Assembly: GCA_026982315.1 (NCBI GenBank)
Contig: JALSHI010000065.1
Coordinates: 1-42,028 of the forward strand
Source of the DNA: Lysobacterales bacterium
GTDB lineage: Bacteria; Pseudomonadota; Gammaproteobacteria; Xanthomonadales; Marinicellaceae
Direction: 5' to 3'
Length of the DNA: 42,028 nt
The notes below the pieces were generated by a model. The model was not told the DNA's origin. It saw only the letters and a program-made list of their open reading frames with translations, and ran no database searches. Shown one piece after another: positions 9,427-17,915 of the stretch; within the stretch, counting starts at the first letter, position 1; each line of letters opens with the position of its first letter. The position numbers and the translations under genes are program-made.

Positions 9427-9432
9427 TACACT
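9427..9432 (+). promoter_or_regulatory. -10 element of the nor operon promoter
   Basis: TACACT lies 21 bases after the FNR-type box. The box occupies the -35 region, as in class II activated promoters, so no -35 hexamer is expected. The predicted leader is roughly 23 bases before the ATG at 9463. Confidence 0.6.
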
Positions 9433-9462
9433 GGTGATATTAAACAGCGGAGACACGGCAAC

Positions 9463-9813
9463 ATGACCGAACCTGTGTTTGCAGCACATATCATGCTGGC
9501 GACTTTGTCCGGAGCCATGATTATTCTGTTTGGCGCCTTTTATGCTTTCTTCTTTGCCTGGTCGCGTTTGAAAAATAGCGCTTCCCATGCACTCCTTGCT
9601 TATGCCAGCTACGCCGTTTTTGCTGTTTTTACACTCGTTCTGGCGCGAGCCCTGCATTTATCCGGTCATTGGCACATCCTTATCGGTCTGATTTTACTGG
9701 GTTACTGGCTCGCTCCTTATGGCGTGTGGCGTCTGTGTGTGAGCACGCATGCCCATGAAAAAACACAAGCCACCACACGAACACGGCAGACGAGAAACTA
9801 TAAGTTTCACTGA
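9463..9813 (+). CDS. Small membrane protein, first gene of the nor operon; function unknown
   Basis: A 116-residue protein not assigned to a known family. It has three hydrophobic segments at about residues 8-33, 43-65 and 70-90, separated by short polar turns, and a basic, histidine-containing tail (about 95-116). There is no cleavable signal peptide, heme motif or cysteine pair. It is the first gene after the FNR-type promoter and ends 14 bases before norC, so it should be made together with NO reductase. It is much shorter than NorE, the subunit-III-like protein of some nor clusters, and does not obviously resemble it. A role in assembly or stability of the reductase is a guess from position. 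Confidence 0.75.
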   Translation: MTEPVFAAHIMLATLSGAMIILFGAFYAFFFAWSRLKNSASHALLAYASYAVFAVFTLVLARALHLSGHWHILIGLILLGYWLAPYGVWRLCVSTHAHEKTQATTRTRQTRNYKFH

Positions 9814-9827
9814 ATAGGAGAGCTGTT

Positions 9828-10430
9828 ATGAACAAATCACCATGGTGGGCCAGTGAATCATTCTGGCGCAAAACCGCCGTCTGGGTAACCGCTGGCATGC
9901 TGGTGGTTCTTATCTTTCTGACTTTCGATACTGTCAAAAAAATCACTGCTGGCTCCCAACGTGTTCCACCTTATAGCGTCATCAACAAGCGCATCTATTA
10001 CCGGCTGAATCCCAAACGGGGATTTATGGAGCCGATTATTGGCGATGATGCGCCGCTATTCGGTACCCGTCTTGATGAAGTGGAAGCAGAAAAACTCGTA
10101 TCATCGGGAAAAATGACCATCCAGGCAAAAAACTGCATGAACTGTCACACCCTGCTGGGAAATGGCGCCTATTACGCACCAGACCTGACCAAGGCGTGGC
10201 TGGATCAGGGTTGGGGCTCTGAATTGGTAAGAGAACAAATGATGGTTCGTTTTCTTATGGATCCCAAAACCAACGGACGCGGCTATGGCACCATGCGCCG
10301 GATGCCCAATCTGAATATCACCGAAAAAGAAGCCAGGGGCATTGTGGCTTTCCTGAAATGGATGGCTTCCATTGACACCAATGGTTTTCCGCATAATTTC
10401 AAAACCATTCCACAGGAGGGCGACCAGTGA
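9828..10430 (+). CDS. norC: Nitric oxide reductase subunit C (membrane-anchored cytochrome c), long variant
   Basis: NorC is the cytochrome c subunit of the cNOR nitric oxide reductase; it passes electrons from periplasmic donors to NorB. The 200-residue protein has one N-terminal membrane anchor (about 15-35) and a periplasmic domain. The heme c motif CMNCH is at 103-107 and the likely axial methionine is M159 in RRMPNL. The stretches NCHTLLGNGAYYAPDLT and AFLKWMASIDTN are typical NorC. Classical NorC is about 146 residues with the heme motif near residue 61; here about 42 extra residues lie between the anchor and the heme motif, including VPPYSVINKR and a GFMEPIIGDDAP segment. A good ribosome binding site (AGGAG) precedes the ATG. 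The last 3 bases overlap norB. Confidence 0.93.
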   Translation: MNKSPWWASESFWRKTAVWVTAGMLVVLIFLTFDTVKKITAGSQRVPPYSVINKRIYYRLNPKRGFMEPIIGDDAPLFGTRLDEVEAEKLVSSGKMTIQAKNCMNCHTLLGNGAYYAPDLTKAWLDQGWGSELVREQMMVRFLMDPKTNGRGYGTMRRMPNLNITEKEARGIVAFLKWMASIDTNGFPHNFKTIPQEGDQ

Positions 10431-11887
10431 AATACAGTAAAACTGATTACTCCACCCTGAGCCCAGGCAAAAAACTGGCCGTCAAGTATTTTGTCGTTGC
10501 CATCATTCTGTTTGGCGCCCAGTTATTGTTTGGCGCTATCGCCGGAGCCCAGTATTTGCACCCAGGCTTGTTTTACAACACCCTGGACTTCAATGTAGTC
10601 CGCATGGTGCATATTAACGCCATGGTTGTCTGGATGCTGTACGGGTTTATCGGCTCGGTATACTGGTTAATTGAAGACGAAGCACAAACCGAACTGGTTG
10701 GCTATACACTCGGCAATCTCGCCTTTTGGATATTGACCCTGGCGGTCACTGTTGTGGTAGCGGTTTACCTGCTGGTGCAAATTGGCCCGGGAAACCAGCT
10801 CAGTCTATGGCTGATTAACGAAGGACGGGAATATATCGAGGCCCCGCGCTGGGCGGATATTGGCATTGTCATCTGCATGCTGATTTTCTTCTATAACGTC
10901 TCGGCCACCTTTATGAAAGGTCGCTGGACCGGAATTGCTGGCGTGCTGGTGCTGGATCTGGTGGCATTGGCCGGCCTGTATCTGGCCGGTATGTTTTACA
11001 CTCCCAATATTTCCATTGACCAGTACTGGTGGTGGGTGATCCACCTGTGGATAGAGGCCACCTGGGAAGTGCTGGTGGGCTGTATCATGGCCTGGGCGTT
11101 GATGCATCTCCTGGGAACACCCAGAAGAATCGTTCAAACCTGGCTGTATATCGAAGTCGCCCTGATGTTTGGCCCAGGCATTCTGGGCCTTGGCCACCAC
11201 TATTTCTGGATTGGCACACCGGAATACTGGCTCACCATCGGTGGATTCTTTTCCGCTCTGGAACCCATCCCGCTGGTGGCCATGGTGGTTCACGCCGTTT
11301 ACGATGCTGGCAAGCACGATTTCAAAAACCGTAATCACCCGGCCATGGCCTGGTTAATCGCTCATGCCTTTGGTAATTTTTTTGGCGCCGGTGTCTGGGG
11401 TTTTATGCACACACTGCCCCAAATCAATCTTTACACCCACGGCACCCAGTGGTCGGCATCCCATGGACACCTGGCCTTCTTCGGCGCATATGCTTCCATC
11501 AACATCGCCATGTGGTACATTGCGGTGCAAAAATTGCGTGGTGATGTGCCGTTTGATAGCCGCCTCCCCCATGCCTGGCGCTGGAAATGGGCGCTGGCGC
11601 TATTGAATATCGGCGTGTTGGGCATGACTCTGGCCCTACTGGTCTCCGGCTATGAACAGTCCTTTATTGAGCGTGCTATTGAAGGCAGCACTTGGGCCGG
11701 CTACTTCAAGGCGCAAACAGCCAAATGGTTTGTGCAAGGCATGTGGTGGCGGCAATTCTTCGGCTACGCGACGATTGCCGGCTATCTCTTGCTGGTCTGG
11801 GATTTAGCCACCATCGGCAAAACTGTCTCGCAACCTGCCAGCGGTGCCGATAAACTCCCGGCCCACCAGCCAGCGGTTTCCCGATAA
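10427..11887 (+). CDS. norB: Nitric oxide reductase subunit B (heme-copper oxidase family)
   Basis: NorB is the catalytic subunit reducing two NO to N2O at a heme b3 / non-heme iron site in the inner membrane. The 486-residue, multi-helix protein keeps the expected ligands, each offset by only one or two positions from the Pseudomonas numbering: H62 (heme b), H206 with H257-H258 (FeB), H346 (heme b3) and H348 (heme b). The NorB glutamates E210 and E214 follow H206 in HLWIEATWE. It lacks the extended N-terminal domain of quinol-dependent qNOR, and NorC is present, so this is a cNOR. Translation starts at GTG (10427), overlapping the norC stop, with a strong AGGAGG site upstream, implying coupling. 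The usual maturation genes norD and norQ do not follow. Confidence 0.96.
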   Translation: MKYSKTDYSTLSPGKKLAVKYFVVAIILFGAQLLFGAIAGAQYLHPGLFYNTLDFNVVRMVHINAMVVWMLYGFIGSVYWLIEDEAQTELVGYTLGNLAFWILTLAVTVVVAVYLLVQIGPGNQLSLWLINEGREYIEAPRWADIGIVICMLIFFYNVSATFMKGRWTGIAGVLVLDLVALAGLYLAGMFYTPNISIDQYWWWVIHLWIEATWEVLVGCIMAWALMHLLGTPRRIVQTWLYIEVALMFGPGILGLGHHYFWIGTPEYWLTIGGFFSALEPIPLVAMVVHAVYDAGKHDFKNRNHPAMAWLIAHAFGNFFGAGVWGFMHTLPQINLYTHGTQWSASHGHLAFFGAYASINIAMWYIAVQKLRGDVPFDSRLPHAWRWKWALALLNIGVLGMTLALLVSGYEQSFIERAIEGSTWAGYFKAQTAKWFVQGMWWRQFFGYATIAGYLLLVWDLATIGKTVSQPASGADKLPAHQPAVSR

Positions 11888-11921
11888 TAACCGCTAACTG
11901 CAGACACCCCCTCTGGCAGCC

Positions 11922-11953
11922 ATCACCCGGATTGAACCTACAATCCGGGTGAT
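11922..11953 (+). terminator. Intrinsic terminator of the nor operon
   Basis: A perfect 13-bp stem (11922-11934 with 11941-11953) around a 6-base loop, followed by TTCTCT, starts 34 bases after the norB stop. It marks the end of the operon. The T-run is modest. Confidence 0.75.
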
Positions 11954-12232
11954 TTCTCTGCATTCACACACGCTTTTCCAGAAGCACCTGAATCACAATA
12001 ACCGCGTTCTCCGCCGCCCCTTTACAACGCCACATTGCTCACACATGCCGTGAAGGGACGTTTGTGACCCAAAACACCTGCCTGATCGACAGCATTAGAC
12101 GTCCGATTGTCACCAATGCTAAAATGTCTGCGCGGCAATTCGTAACGACAAGCAAGCGGCCTCCAGCGCACGCGAATCATTAGCAAAACCCAGCGAGCCG
12201 GCCGATTAACAAAAAACAACAAGGGGACAACT
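11954..12232 (+). promoter_or_regulatory. Leader and promoter region of the acyl-CoA ligase gene
   Basis: No credible gene lies in this stretch. The best promoter match is an extended -10, TGCTAAAAT, at 12117-12125, without a clear -35, which would give a leader of roughly 100 bases. A purine-rich ribosome binding site (AAGGGGA) precedes the ATG at 12233. No FadR- or PsrA-like palindrome was recognised by eye. Confidence 0.4.
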
Positions 12233-13900
12233 ATGAATATAGACAGAGTCTGGCTGAAATCCTATCCACCGGGCATTCCTGCTGATATTGGCCCGTTGGA
12301 ATTCTCCTCAGTGGCTGACATGATCATCCAGTCCTGTCGCAAATATGCCGACCAGACATCGTTTATCAATTTTGGCAGAGCCATCACCTACGGCGAACTG
12401 GACAAACTCAGTCGCAATTTTGCCGCCTGGTTACAGAACAACTTGCCAGCAGGTTCAACTGTCGCAGTGATGATGCCCAATTTACTGCAATACCCGGTGG
12501 TCGTCACCGGCATTTTGCGTGCTGGTATGGTGGTCAGCAATGTCAATCCCCTGTATACCCCGCGCGAACTCCGGCACCAGCTTAATGATGCCGAAGCCCG
12601 AGCGATTGTGATTCTTGAGAACACCGCTCATACACTGGAAAAAGTCTTGCCGGAAACCGGGGTGGAAAAAGTCATCATCACCACCATTGGCGATATGCTG
12701 GGCCCTGTCAAAGGCCGCCTGATGAATTTCGCCATTCGGCATGTCAAAAAAATGGTGCCAGCCTTCCAGCTTCCCGCGGCCGAGGACTTTAAACAGGTTA
12801 TGCGCGCAGGCAAATTCCTGCCCTATTCCGCCCCGGATATTGATCTGGATGACACCGCCTTCTTGCAATATACTGGCGGTACCACAGGTGTTTCCAAGGG
12901 CGCTGTATTGACCCACCGCAACCTGGTGGCCAATGTTCAGCAAGTTAAAACATGGCTGAAAAACGTCCTGCACGAAGGGAATGAGGAAGTGGTCATCACT
13001 GCCTTGCCGCTTTACCATATTTTTGCCCTGATGGCCAATTTCCTGATGTTTTCCCAATTTGGCGCCCGGAACGTGCTCATTACCAACCCACGCGACATGA
13101 AAGGTTTTGTCAAGGAACTGAGTAAACACCAGTTCACCCTGATGACTGGTGTCAACACCCTCTTTAATGGCTTATTGAATACACCTGGATTTACCGATCT
13201 GGACTTTTCCAAATTCCGCTTTTCCTTGGGCGGCGGCATGGCGGTGCAACGCGCCACTGCGGAAAAATGGAAACAGGTCACCGGTGTGACCCTGGTCGAG
13301 GCCTATGGGCTAACCGAAACCTCTCCGGCGGCCTGTATCAACCCGGTTCCCCTGCCGGAATACAATGGCAGCATCGGCCTGCCCATTCCCAGCACGGACT
13401 GCATCATTCTGGATGAAGATGAGAACCCTGTGCCTGTTGGTGAGGCGGGCGAATTATGTATCCGCGGCCCCCAGGTCATGAAAGGCTATTACAACCGGCC
13501 CGAAGAAACCGAAAAAACCTTTACCCGTGACGGCGAGTTTCTCAAAACCGGCGACATTGCGGTGATGGACGAAAAAGGCTTTTTCTTTATTGTTGACCGC
13601 AAAAAAGACATGATTCTGGTGTCCGGATTCAATGTATACCCCAATGAAATCGAGGACGCCGCCTGCCTGCATGAGGACATTATCGAAGCGGCAGCCATCG
13701 GTGTTCCTGACGAAAAATCTGGTGAAGTGGTCAAGCTATTCGTGGTCAGCAAAAACCCGGATTTGACTGAAGAAGACGTACGCCACCACTGCAAACAGCA
13801 CTTGACCGGTTACAAGGTGCCCCGTGTGGTGGAATTCCGGGATGAACTGCCCAAGTCCAACGTTGGCAAGATTCTGCGCAAGGACTTACGCGACGCATAA
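12233..13900 (+). CDS. fadD: Long-chain fatty acid--CoA ligase (FadD-like)
   Basis: An AMP-forming acyl-CoA synthetase of 555 residues, which activates fatty acids to acyl-CoA with ATP, normally at the inner face of the inner membrane, for beta-oxidation or lipid synthesis. The P-loop-like motif [11 protein letters not shown] is at 213-223. YGLTETSP binds the adenylate, and [24 protein letters not shown] is the hinge region. [11 protein letters not shown] follows, and the C-terminal [14 protein letters not shown] carries the catalytic lysine. Length and motifs match E. coli FadD (561) well. It stands alone with its own leader, 38 bases before tdh; no other beta-oxidation gene is nearby. Substrate chain length is inferred from family resemblance, so the symbol is likely rather than certain. 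Confidence 0.88.
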   Translation: MNIDRVWLKSYPPGIPADIGPLEFSSVADMIIQSCRKYADQTSFINFGRAITYGELDKLSRNFAAWLQNNLPAGSTVAVMMPNLLQYPVVVTGILRAGMVVSNVNPLYTPRELRHQLNDAEARAIVILENTAHTLEKVLPETGVEKVIITTIGDMLGPVKGRLMNFAIRHVKKMVPAFQLPAAEDFKQVMRAGKFLPYSAPDIDLDDTAFLQYTGGTTGVSKGAVLTHRNLVANVQQVKTWLKNVLHEGNEEVVITALPLYHIFALMANFLMFSQFGARNVLITNPRDMKGFVKELSKHQFTLMTGVNTLFNGLLNTPGFTDLDFSKFRFSLGGGMAVQRATAEKWKQVTGVTLVEAYGLTETSPAACINPVPLPEYNGSIGLPIPSTDCIILDEDENPVPVGEAGELCIRGPQVMKGYYNRPEETEKTFTRDGEFLKTGDIAVMDEKGFFFIVDRKKDMILVSGFNVYPNEIEDAACLHEDIIEAAAIGVPDEKSGEVVKLFVVSKNPDLTEEDVRHHCKQHLTGYKVPRVVEFRDELPKSNVGKILRKDLRDA

Positions 13901-13938
13901 ACCCTGTCTCATCATCACTCAAGGATAAGCGCTTCATC

Positions 13939-14964
13939 ATGAAAGCACTGGTAAAACAGCAGCCGCGCCCGGGCATCTGGATGCAAGATGTGCCAGCGCC
14001 TGAAATGGGCCACAATGATGTCCTCATCAAGGTGGAAATGACCGCCATTTGCGGCACCGATTTGCACATTTACCAATGGGATGACTGGGCCGCCCGTACC
14101 ATCAAGCCGCCACTGGTCATTGGTCACGAATTTGTCGGCACCATCGTTGATAAAGGCGTGGAAGTCACGGACTACCACATTGGCCAGCGTGTTAGCGCCG
14201 AGGGGCATATCACCTGTGGCGTCTGCCGCAACTGCCGAGCTGGTACGCCGCACTTATGCCCAAACACCATTGGCATTGGCGTGAACCGCCATGGCGCTTT
14301 TGCTGAATATATCAGCATGCCCGCCAGAAATTTATGGCCGGTTCCCGAGGCCATTCCTTCGGAACTGGCGGCTTTTTTCGACCCTTTCGGCAACGCCGCG
14401 CATTGCGCGCTGGAATTTGACGTGGTGGGTGAAGATGTCCTCATCACTGGCGCCGGCCCCATCGGCATCATTGCTGCGGGTATCTGCCGTCACATTGGCG
14501 CCCGCAATATCATCATTACCGATGTTAATGATTACCGCCTGAAATTGGCTGCCGACATGGGCGCCACCCGCACCATCAACGTGCAGCGGGAATCTCTGAA
14601 GAAAACCCTTACTGACATGGGCATTACAGGCATTGACGTAGGACTGGAAATGTCCGGACACCCACAAGCCTTTAACGACATGCTGGATGTCATGTATCAT
14701 GGCGGCAAAGTCGCCTTGCTGGGTTTGCTGCCGGAATCCACGACCATTAACTGGGACAACGTCATCTTCAAAGGTCTGGATCTGAAAGGCATTTATGGTC
14801 GCAAAATGTTTGAAACCTGGTACAAAATGACCCAGATGCTGTTGACCGGCTTCCCTTTGCAAAAAGTTCTTACCCATGTGATTGATATTGAAGACTACGA
14901 ACACGGGTTTTCGCTGATGAAATCCGGCCAGTGCGGCAAGGTTGTCTGCCGCTGGAACACATAA
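13939..14964 (+). CDS. tdh: L-threonine 3-dehydrogenase
   Basis: Tdh oxidises L-threonine to 2-amino-3-oxobutanoate with NAD+, the first step of threonine breakdown to glycine. This is a 341-residue zinc-dependent medium-chain dehydrogenase, the same length as E. coli Tdh. Catalytic zinc ligand C38 lies in AICGTDLH, with GHEF downstream. The structural zinc is held by the cysteines in [15 protein letters not shown]. The Rossmann motif GAGPIG lies in the middle. The C-terminal [11 protein letters not shown] segment is characteristic of Tdh. The next gene, kbl, encodes the enzyme that consumes its unstable product, 43 bases downstream, so the two almost certainly form an operon. The GGATAA before the ATG is a weak ribosome binding site. 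Confidence 0.96.
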   Translation: MKALVKQQPRPGIWMQDVPAPEMGHNDVLIKVEMTAICGTDLHIYQWDDWAARTIKPPLVIGHEFVGTIVDKGVEVTDYHIGQRVSAEGHITCGVCRNCRAGTPHLCPNTIGIGVNRHGAFAEYISMPARNLWPVPEAIPSELAAFFDPFGNAAHCALEFDVVGEDVLITGAGPIGIIAAGICRHIGARNIIITDVNDYRLKLAADMGATRTINVQRESLKKTLTDMGITGIDVGLEMSGHPQAFNDMLDVMYHGGKVALLGLLPESTTINWDNVIFKGLDLKGIYGRKMFETWYKMTQMLLTGFPLQKVLTHVIDIEDYEHGFSLMKSGQCGKVVCRWNT

Positions 14965-15007
14965 AGCCATCGCAGCACTCACTCTCTCAACGCACAAGAA
15001 TAATTTT

Positions 15008-16204
15008 ATGGAAAAAACAGCACTCAAAGCCTTTGCCGAACAGCTTCAAGCCATACAGGAAGAAGGCCTGTACAAAAAAGAGCGGGTGATTACCAGCCCG
15101 CAATCCGCTCACATTGCCCTTCCCGAAGGCAAGGAAGTCATTAACTTCTGCGCCAATAACTATCTTGGCCTGGCCAATCATCCGCACATGATTTCTGCGG
15201 CGCGCCAGGCGCTGGACGAAAAAGGCTTTGGCATGGCTTCGGTGCGGTTTATCTGCGGCACCCAGGACAGCCACAAACAGTTGGAAAAAACCATCAGCGA
15301 CTTTTTCGGCAGTGACGACACCATTCTCTATTCCTCCTGTTTTGACGCCAATGGCGGCCTGTTTGAAACCCTGTTGGGCCCGGAAGATGCAGTTATCAGC
15401 GATGAATTGAATCACGCCAGTATTATCGATGGCATCCGGCTGTGCAAGGCCAGGCGCTTTCGCTACAAAAACAATGACATGGCCGACCTGGAAGCCAAAC
15501 TGGCCGAAGCCCAGAATTGCCAAAAGCGCTTGATTGCCACCGACGGGGTCTTCAGCATGGACGGCACCATTGCCCGTCTGGACGAAATCACCCGACTGGC
15601 TGAAAAATACGATGCGCTGGTCATGGTGGATGACAGCCATGCCACCGGTTTTGTCGGCCCAAGTGGACGTGGCTCTGCAGAGTTATTTGGCGTGATGGAC
15701 AAAGTGGACATTTTTACCTCCACCCTGGGCAAGGCTTTAGGCGGCGCCTCCGGCGGCTTCACCACCGGCCGTCAGCCCATTATCGATTTGTTGCGGCAGC
15801 GCTCCCGGCCCTATTTGTTTTCCAATACCTTGCCGCCGCCGCTGGTGGCCGCCGCCATTCAGGCATTCACCATGCTGGAAACATCGACCGCATTGCGTGA
15901 CAAGCTGGAAGAAAACACCCGGTATTTCCGCCAGCGCATTCAATCCCTGGGCTATACCATCGCCGGCGACGAACACCCCATTGTCCCGGTGATGCTGGGC
16001 GATGCCGCCCTGGCTACCGCCATGGCCGACAGATTGCTTGACTACGGCGTTTATGTGATTGGCTTCAGCTACCCGGTGGTCCCCAAAGGCAAAGCGCGCA
16101 TCCGTCTGCAAATCTCAACCGCCCACAGCCGGGAGGATCTTGATCACACCCTGGACGCTTTCGCCCGGGTCAGGGAGGAGTTTTTTGCAGACTCCACAGC
16201 CTAA
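15008..16204 (+). CDS. kbl: Glycine C-acetyltransferase (2-amino-3-ketobutyrate CoA ligase)
   Basis: Kbl splits 2-amino-3-oxobutanoate with coenzyme A into glycine and acetyl-CoA, using pyridoxal phosphate, completing the pathway begun by Tdh. With the ATG at 15008 the protein is 398 residues, identical in length to E. coli Kbl. The open frame runs upstream into the end of tdh, but [13 protein letters not shown] is the family's usual start. Recognisable blocks are [53 protein letters not shown] and STLGKALGG, where K242 is the expected Schiff-base lysine (K244 in E. coli). Related alpha-oxoamine synthases (KAS, BioF, ALAS) share the fold, but the tdh neighbour settles the assignment. Confidence 0.96.
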   Translation: MEKTALKAFAEQLQAIQEEGLYKKERVITSPQSAHIALPEGKEVINFCANNYLGLANHPHMISAARQALDEKGFGMASVRFICGTQDSHKQLEKTISDFFGSDDTILYSSCFDANGGLFETLLGPEDAVISDELNHASIIDGIRLCKARRFRYKNNDMADLEAKLAEAQNCQKRLIATDGVFSMDGTIARLDEITRLAEKYDALVMVDDSHATGFVGPSGRGSAELFGVMDKVDIFTSTLGKALGGASGGFTTGRQPIIDLLRQRSRPYLFSNTLPPPLVAAAIQAFTMLETSTALRDKLEENTRYFRQRIQSLGYTIAGDEHPIVPVMLGDAALATAMADRLLDYGVYVIGFSYPVVPKGKARIRLQISTAHSREDLDHTLDAFARVREEFFADSTA

Positions 16205-16407
16205 AGCACCGTTTATCCCAATCAGAAAGTGGCAAAATTTGTCCAGACATGACGCTTTTTGTCAGTCTTGTTAAAAAACCGTAGAACAATAGCCCTGAAA
16301 CAGGCTCAACATGCCCCGGAAATCTCCTGATTTCCGCCCACCAACAGTCAATTTTTTGCGCAATTGTAAACCTGTGTAACACACCCATACCGGAGTGTAC
16401 TTCGACC
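16205..16407. other. Non-coding gap after kbl with several small inverted repeats
   Basis: No gene is seen. Small potential hairpins occur in series: 16291-16306 (loop AAA, one bulge), 16318-16335 (perfect 7-bp stem, 4-base loop) and 16349-16366 (5-bp stem spanning a T-run). None is a textbook terminator for kbl, though together they could end transcription or form a short structured RNA. Confidence 0.35.
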
Positions 16408-16436
16408 TTGTTTTACCCTGATTTCGTCAGCATAAT
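16408..16436 (+). promoter_or_regulatory. Sigma-70-type promoter of the small exported protein gene
   Basis: TTGTTT (16408-16413) and CATAAT (16431-16436) are separated by exactly 17 bases. The -10 matches 5 of 6 consensus positions and the -35 matches 3 of 6. The start codon lies 30 bases after the -10. Confidence 0.55.
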
Positions 16437-16465
16437 TACGGACACTTACTGAATGGGGATTCGGG

Positions 16466-16840
16466 ATGAAAAGAATCAATACATTACTGCTTCTGGCAAG
16501 CCTGACATTTGCAGGCAATGCCGGAGCGCAAATAGACGCCAACAAATATCTGGACATGCTGGAAGCGGAGGGCGAAATCGAAGCGCCGGCCGAGCATCTA
16601 CCCACGCATAGCGAGCTGATTAATAAGGCACCGGGCACCCCTGCGGTCCACCAGTATATCGCCTTTAAAAATACCCGGGAGTTCGAGAGCTATCTGTCCC
16701 AAAACATGCGTGGCACCTGGATGTTCTTTAACAAGCTGGATGCAGCTGGCAAACAACTGGTTTTCAACAACTACCGCAAAAAGCGCAACCTTAACGAAGT
16801 CTCGCACATGATCCAACAGGTTTACAAAATGACTCGCTAG
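16466..16840 (+). CDS. Small exported protein of unknown function
   Basis: A 124-residue protein not recognised as any family. Residues 1-21 form a clear Sec signal peptide (MKR, hydrophobic core, small-residue end NAGA before Q22), so the mature protein of about 103 residues should be periplasmic or secreted. No lipobox cysteine is present; the mature part has no cysteine at all. After an acidic segment (EAEGEIEAPAE) comes a mixed, helix-prone region ending in a basic stretch (NYRKKRNLNEVSHMIQQVYKMTR). It has its own promoter and a strong terminator, so it is a single-gene transcript between kbl and the convergent cmoB. Nothing in the neighbours suggests a role. Confidence 0.8.
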   Translation: MKRINTLLLLASLTFAGNAGAQIDANKYLDMLEAEGEIEAPAEHLPTHSELINKAPGTPAVHQYIAFKNTREFESYLSQNMRGTWMFFNKLDAAGKQLVFNNYRKKRNLNEVSHMIQQVYKMTR

Positions 16841-16856
16841 CCAAACGAGCAGGGTT

Positions 16857-16887
16857 AAAAGCCGGCTGTTAAACAGCCGGCTTTTTT
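16857..16887 (+). terminator. Intrinsic terminator after the small exported protein gene
   Basis: An 8-bp GC-rich stem (16861-16868 with 16874-16881), 5-base loop and six T at 16882-16887, preceded by four A. The A/T flanks also allow it to serve the opposite strand, where cmoB ends at 16914. Confidence 0.88.
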
Positions 16888-16913
16888 ATTGCCGCTATTT
16901 TGCCATATGCTTT

Positions 16914-17915
16914 TTACAAACTGGCAGAAATGATTGCTCGCCGTGGCCGCGGCAACCCCTCTACCGTAGCCTGGCCATCGGCTTGCAGAAATTGCGGCAA
17001 AGAGTGAAACCGCATCCATGGCGTTTGCCGCTGCTCAGCAAACGTGGTGACAGATTCATCCAGACACCGCACCTGACGAAAGCCGGTTTTTTCCAACAGA
17101 TTCACCAACCAAGCCACGCTGGGAATCAACCAGACATTCCGCATTTGCGCATAGCGCCCCGCTGGCAACAGACAGGTCATGGCGTCGCCTTCAACCACCA
17201 GGGTTTCCAGAATCAACCGCCCACCGGGCGCCAAATATTGTTTCAAACCCAACAGATGGCCGACTGGATCTTTCCGGTGGTAAAAAACCCCCATGGACAA
17301 CACCAGGTCGAATACCGGCATACTCGCTGGCAACTCCTCCATGGCCAGCGGCAAGACACAAGCGCCGCTGCGGGCATACTTTTCCACTGCCCAAAATTGC
17401 ATCATTGGCATGAGACCGGGATCGGCGCCGAGCAAAAGCGCCGGTTTTTGCGCCGCCATGCGCATCAGATAATACCCATTGCCACAGCCAATATCCAAAA
17501 CACGCCGTCCAGTCAGATCAGGCAAATGCGGCGCAAGCCGCTGCCACTTCATCCAGCTTTGCCATTCGCTGTCGATAAAAACACCAAACAAATCAAACGG
17601 CCCTTTGCGCCAGGGATGCAACTCCATCAGACGCGCATGTAAATCCTTTTGCTGTTGCGGGCTGATGTGACCGAGCACCGTCACCGCTGGCGTGTCAAAG
17701 CGCACCGATTGCACAGGCAGTTCCGGCATGTTCTGGTAACTGGCGAACCAGCGGGGGAAATCACCCTGGCGGTGTGTAGCCAGCCGATGACATGTTCTGG
17801 CAAACAAATCCGGCACAAAGCGGCCCACAGCCGCATCGTGCTGCATTTTGGCCAAACAGGCCTGATATTCAGCCAGCATGGGTGGCTGTTGTTCAGTGTC
17901 CGGGCATTCAGTCAT
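16914..17915 (-). CDS. cmoB: tRNA U34 carboxymethyltransferase CmoB
   Basis: CmoB transfers a carboxymethyl group from carboxy-S-adenosyl-methionine to 5-hydroxyuridine at position 34 of several tRNAs, giving 5-carboxymethoxyuridine (cmo5U), which widens wobble decoding. The 333-residue protein (323 in E. coli) has a class I methyltransferase core with DIGCGNGYY from residue 141. Family blocks include LMELHPWRKGPFDLFGVFIDSEW, where the lysine region binds the carboxylate of the cofactor, and LSMGVFYHRKDP. Its first codons overlap the end of cmoA by 8 bases, so the two are translated together. The cofactor is made by CmoA, encoded immediately upstream. Confidence 0.95.
   Translation of the reverse strand: MTECPDTEQQPPMLAEYQACLAKMQHDAAVGRFVPDLFARTCHRLATHRQGDFPRWFASYQNMPELPVQSVRFDTPAVTVLGHISPQQQKDLHARLMELHPWRKGPFDLFGVFIDSEWQSWMKWQRLAPHLPDLTGRRVLDIGCGNGYYLMRMAAQKPALLLGADPGLMPMMQFWAVEKYARSGACVLPLAMEELPASMPVFDLVLSMGVFYHRKDPVGHLLGLKQYLAPGGRLILETLVVEGDAMTCLLPAGRYAQMRNVWLIPSVAWLVNLLEKTGFRQVRCLDESVTTFAEQRQTPWMRFHSLPQFLQADGQATVEGLPRPRRAIISASL

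Noticed and set aside
10805-11338. 177-residue open frame antisense to norB
   Set aside because: It lies wholly within norB, has no ribosome binding site or recognisable domain, and its composition (Q, H, G rich) is that of a reversed membrane-protein gene.
12482-13129. 215-residue antisense frame within the acyl-CoA ligase gene
   Set aside because: A shadow of a gene with complete family motifs.
14332-15640. Two long antisense frames over tdh and kbl (231 and 217 residues)
   Set aside because: Both mirror conserved enzyme genes and have no start signals or domain features.
16983-17642. 219-residue plus-strand frame opposite cmoB
   Set aside because: It is H/Q/P-rich with no domain, and cmoB on the other strand is certain.
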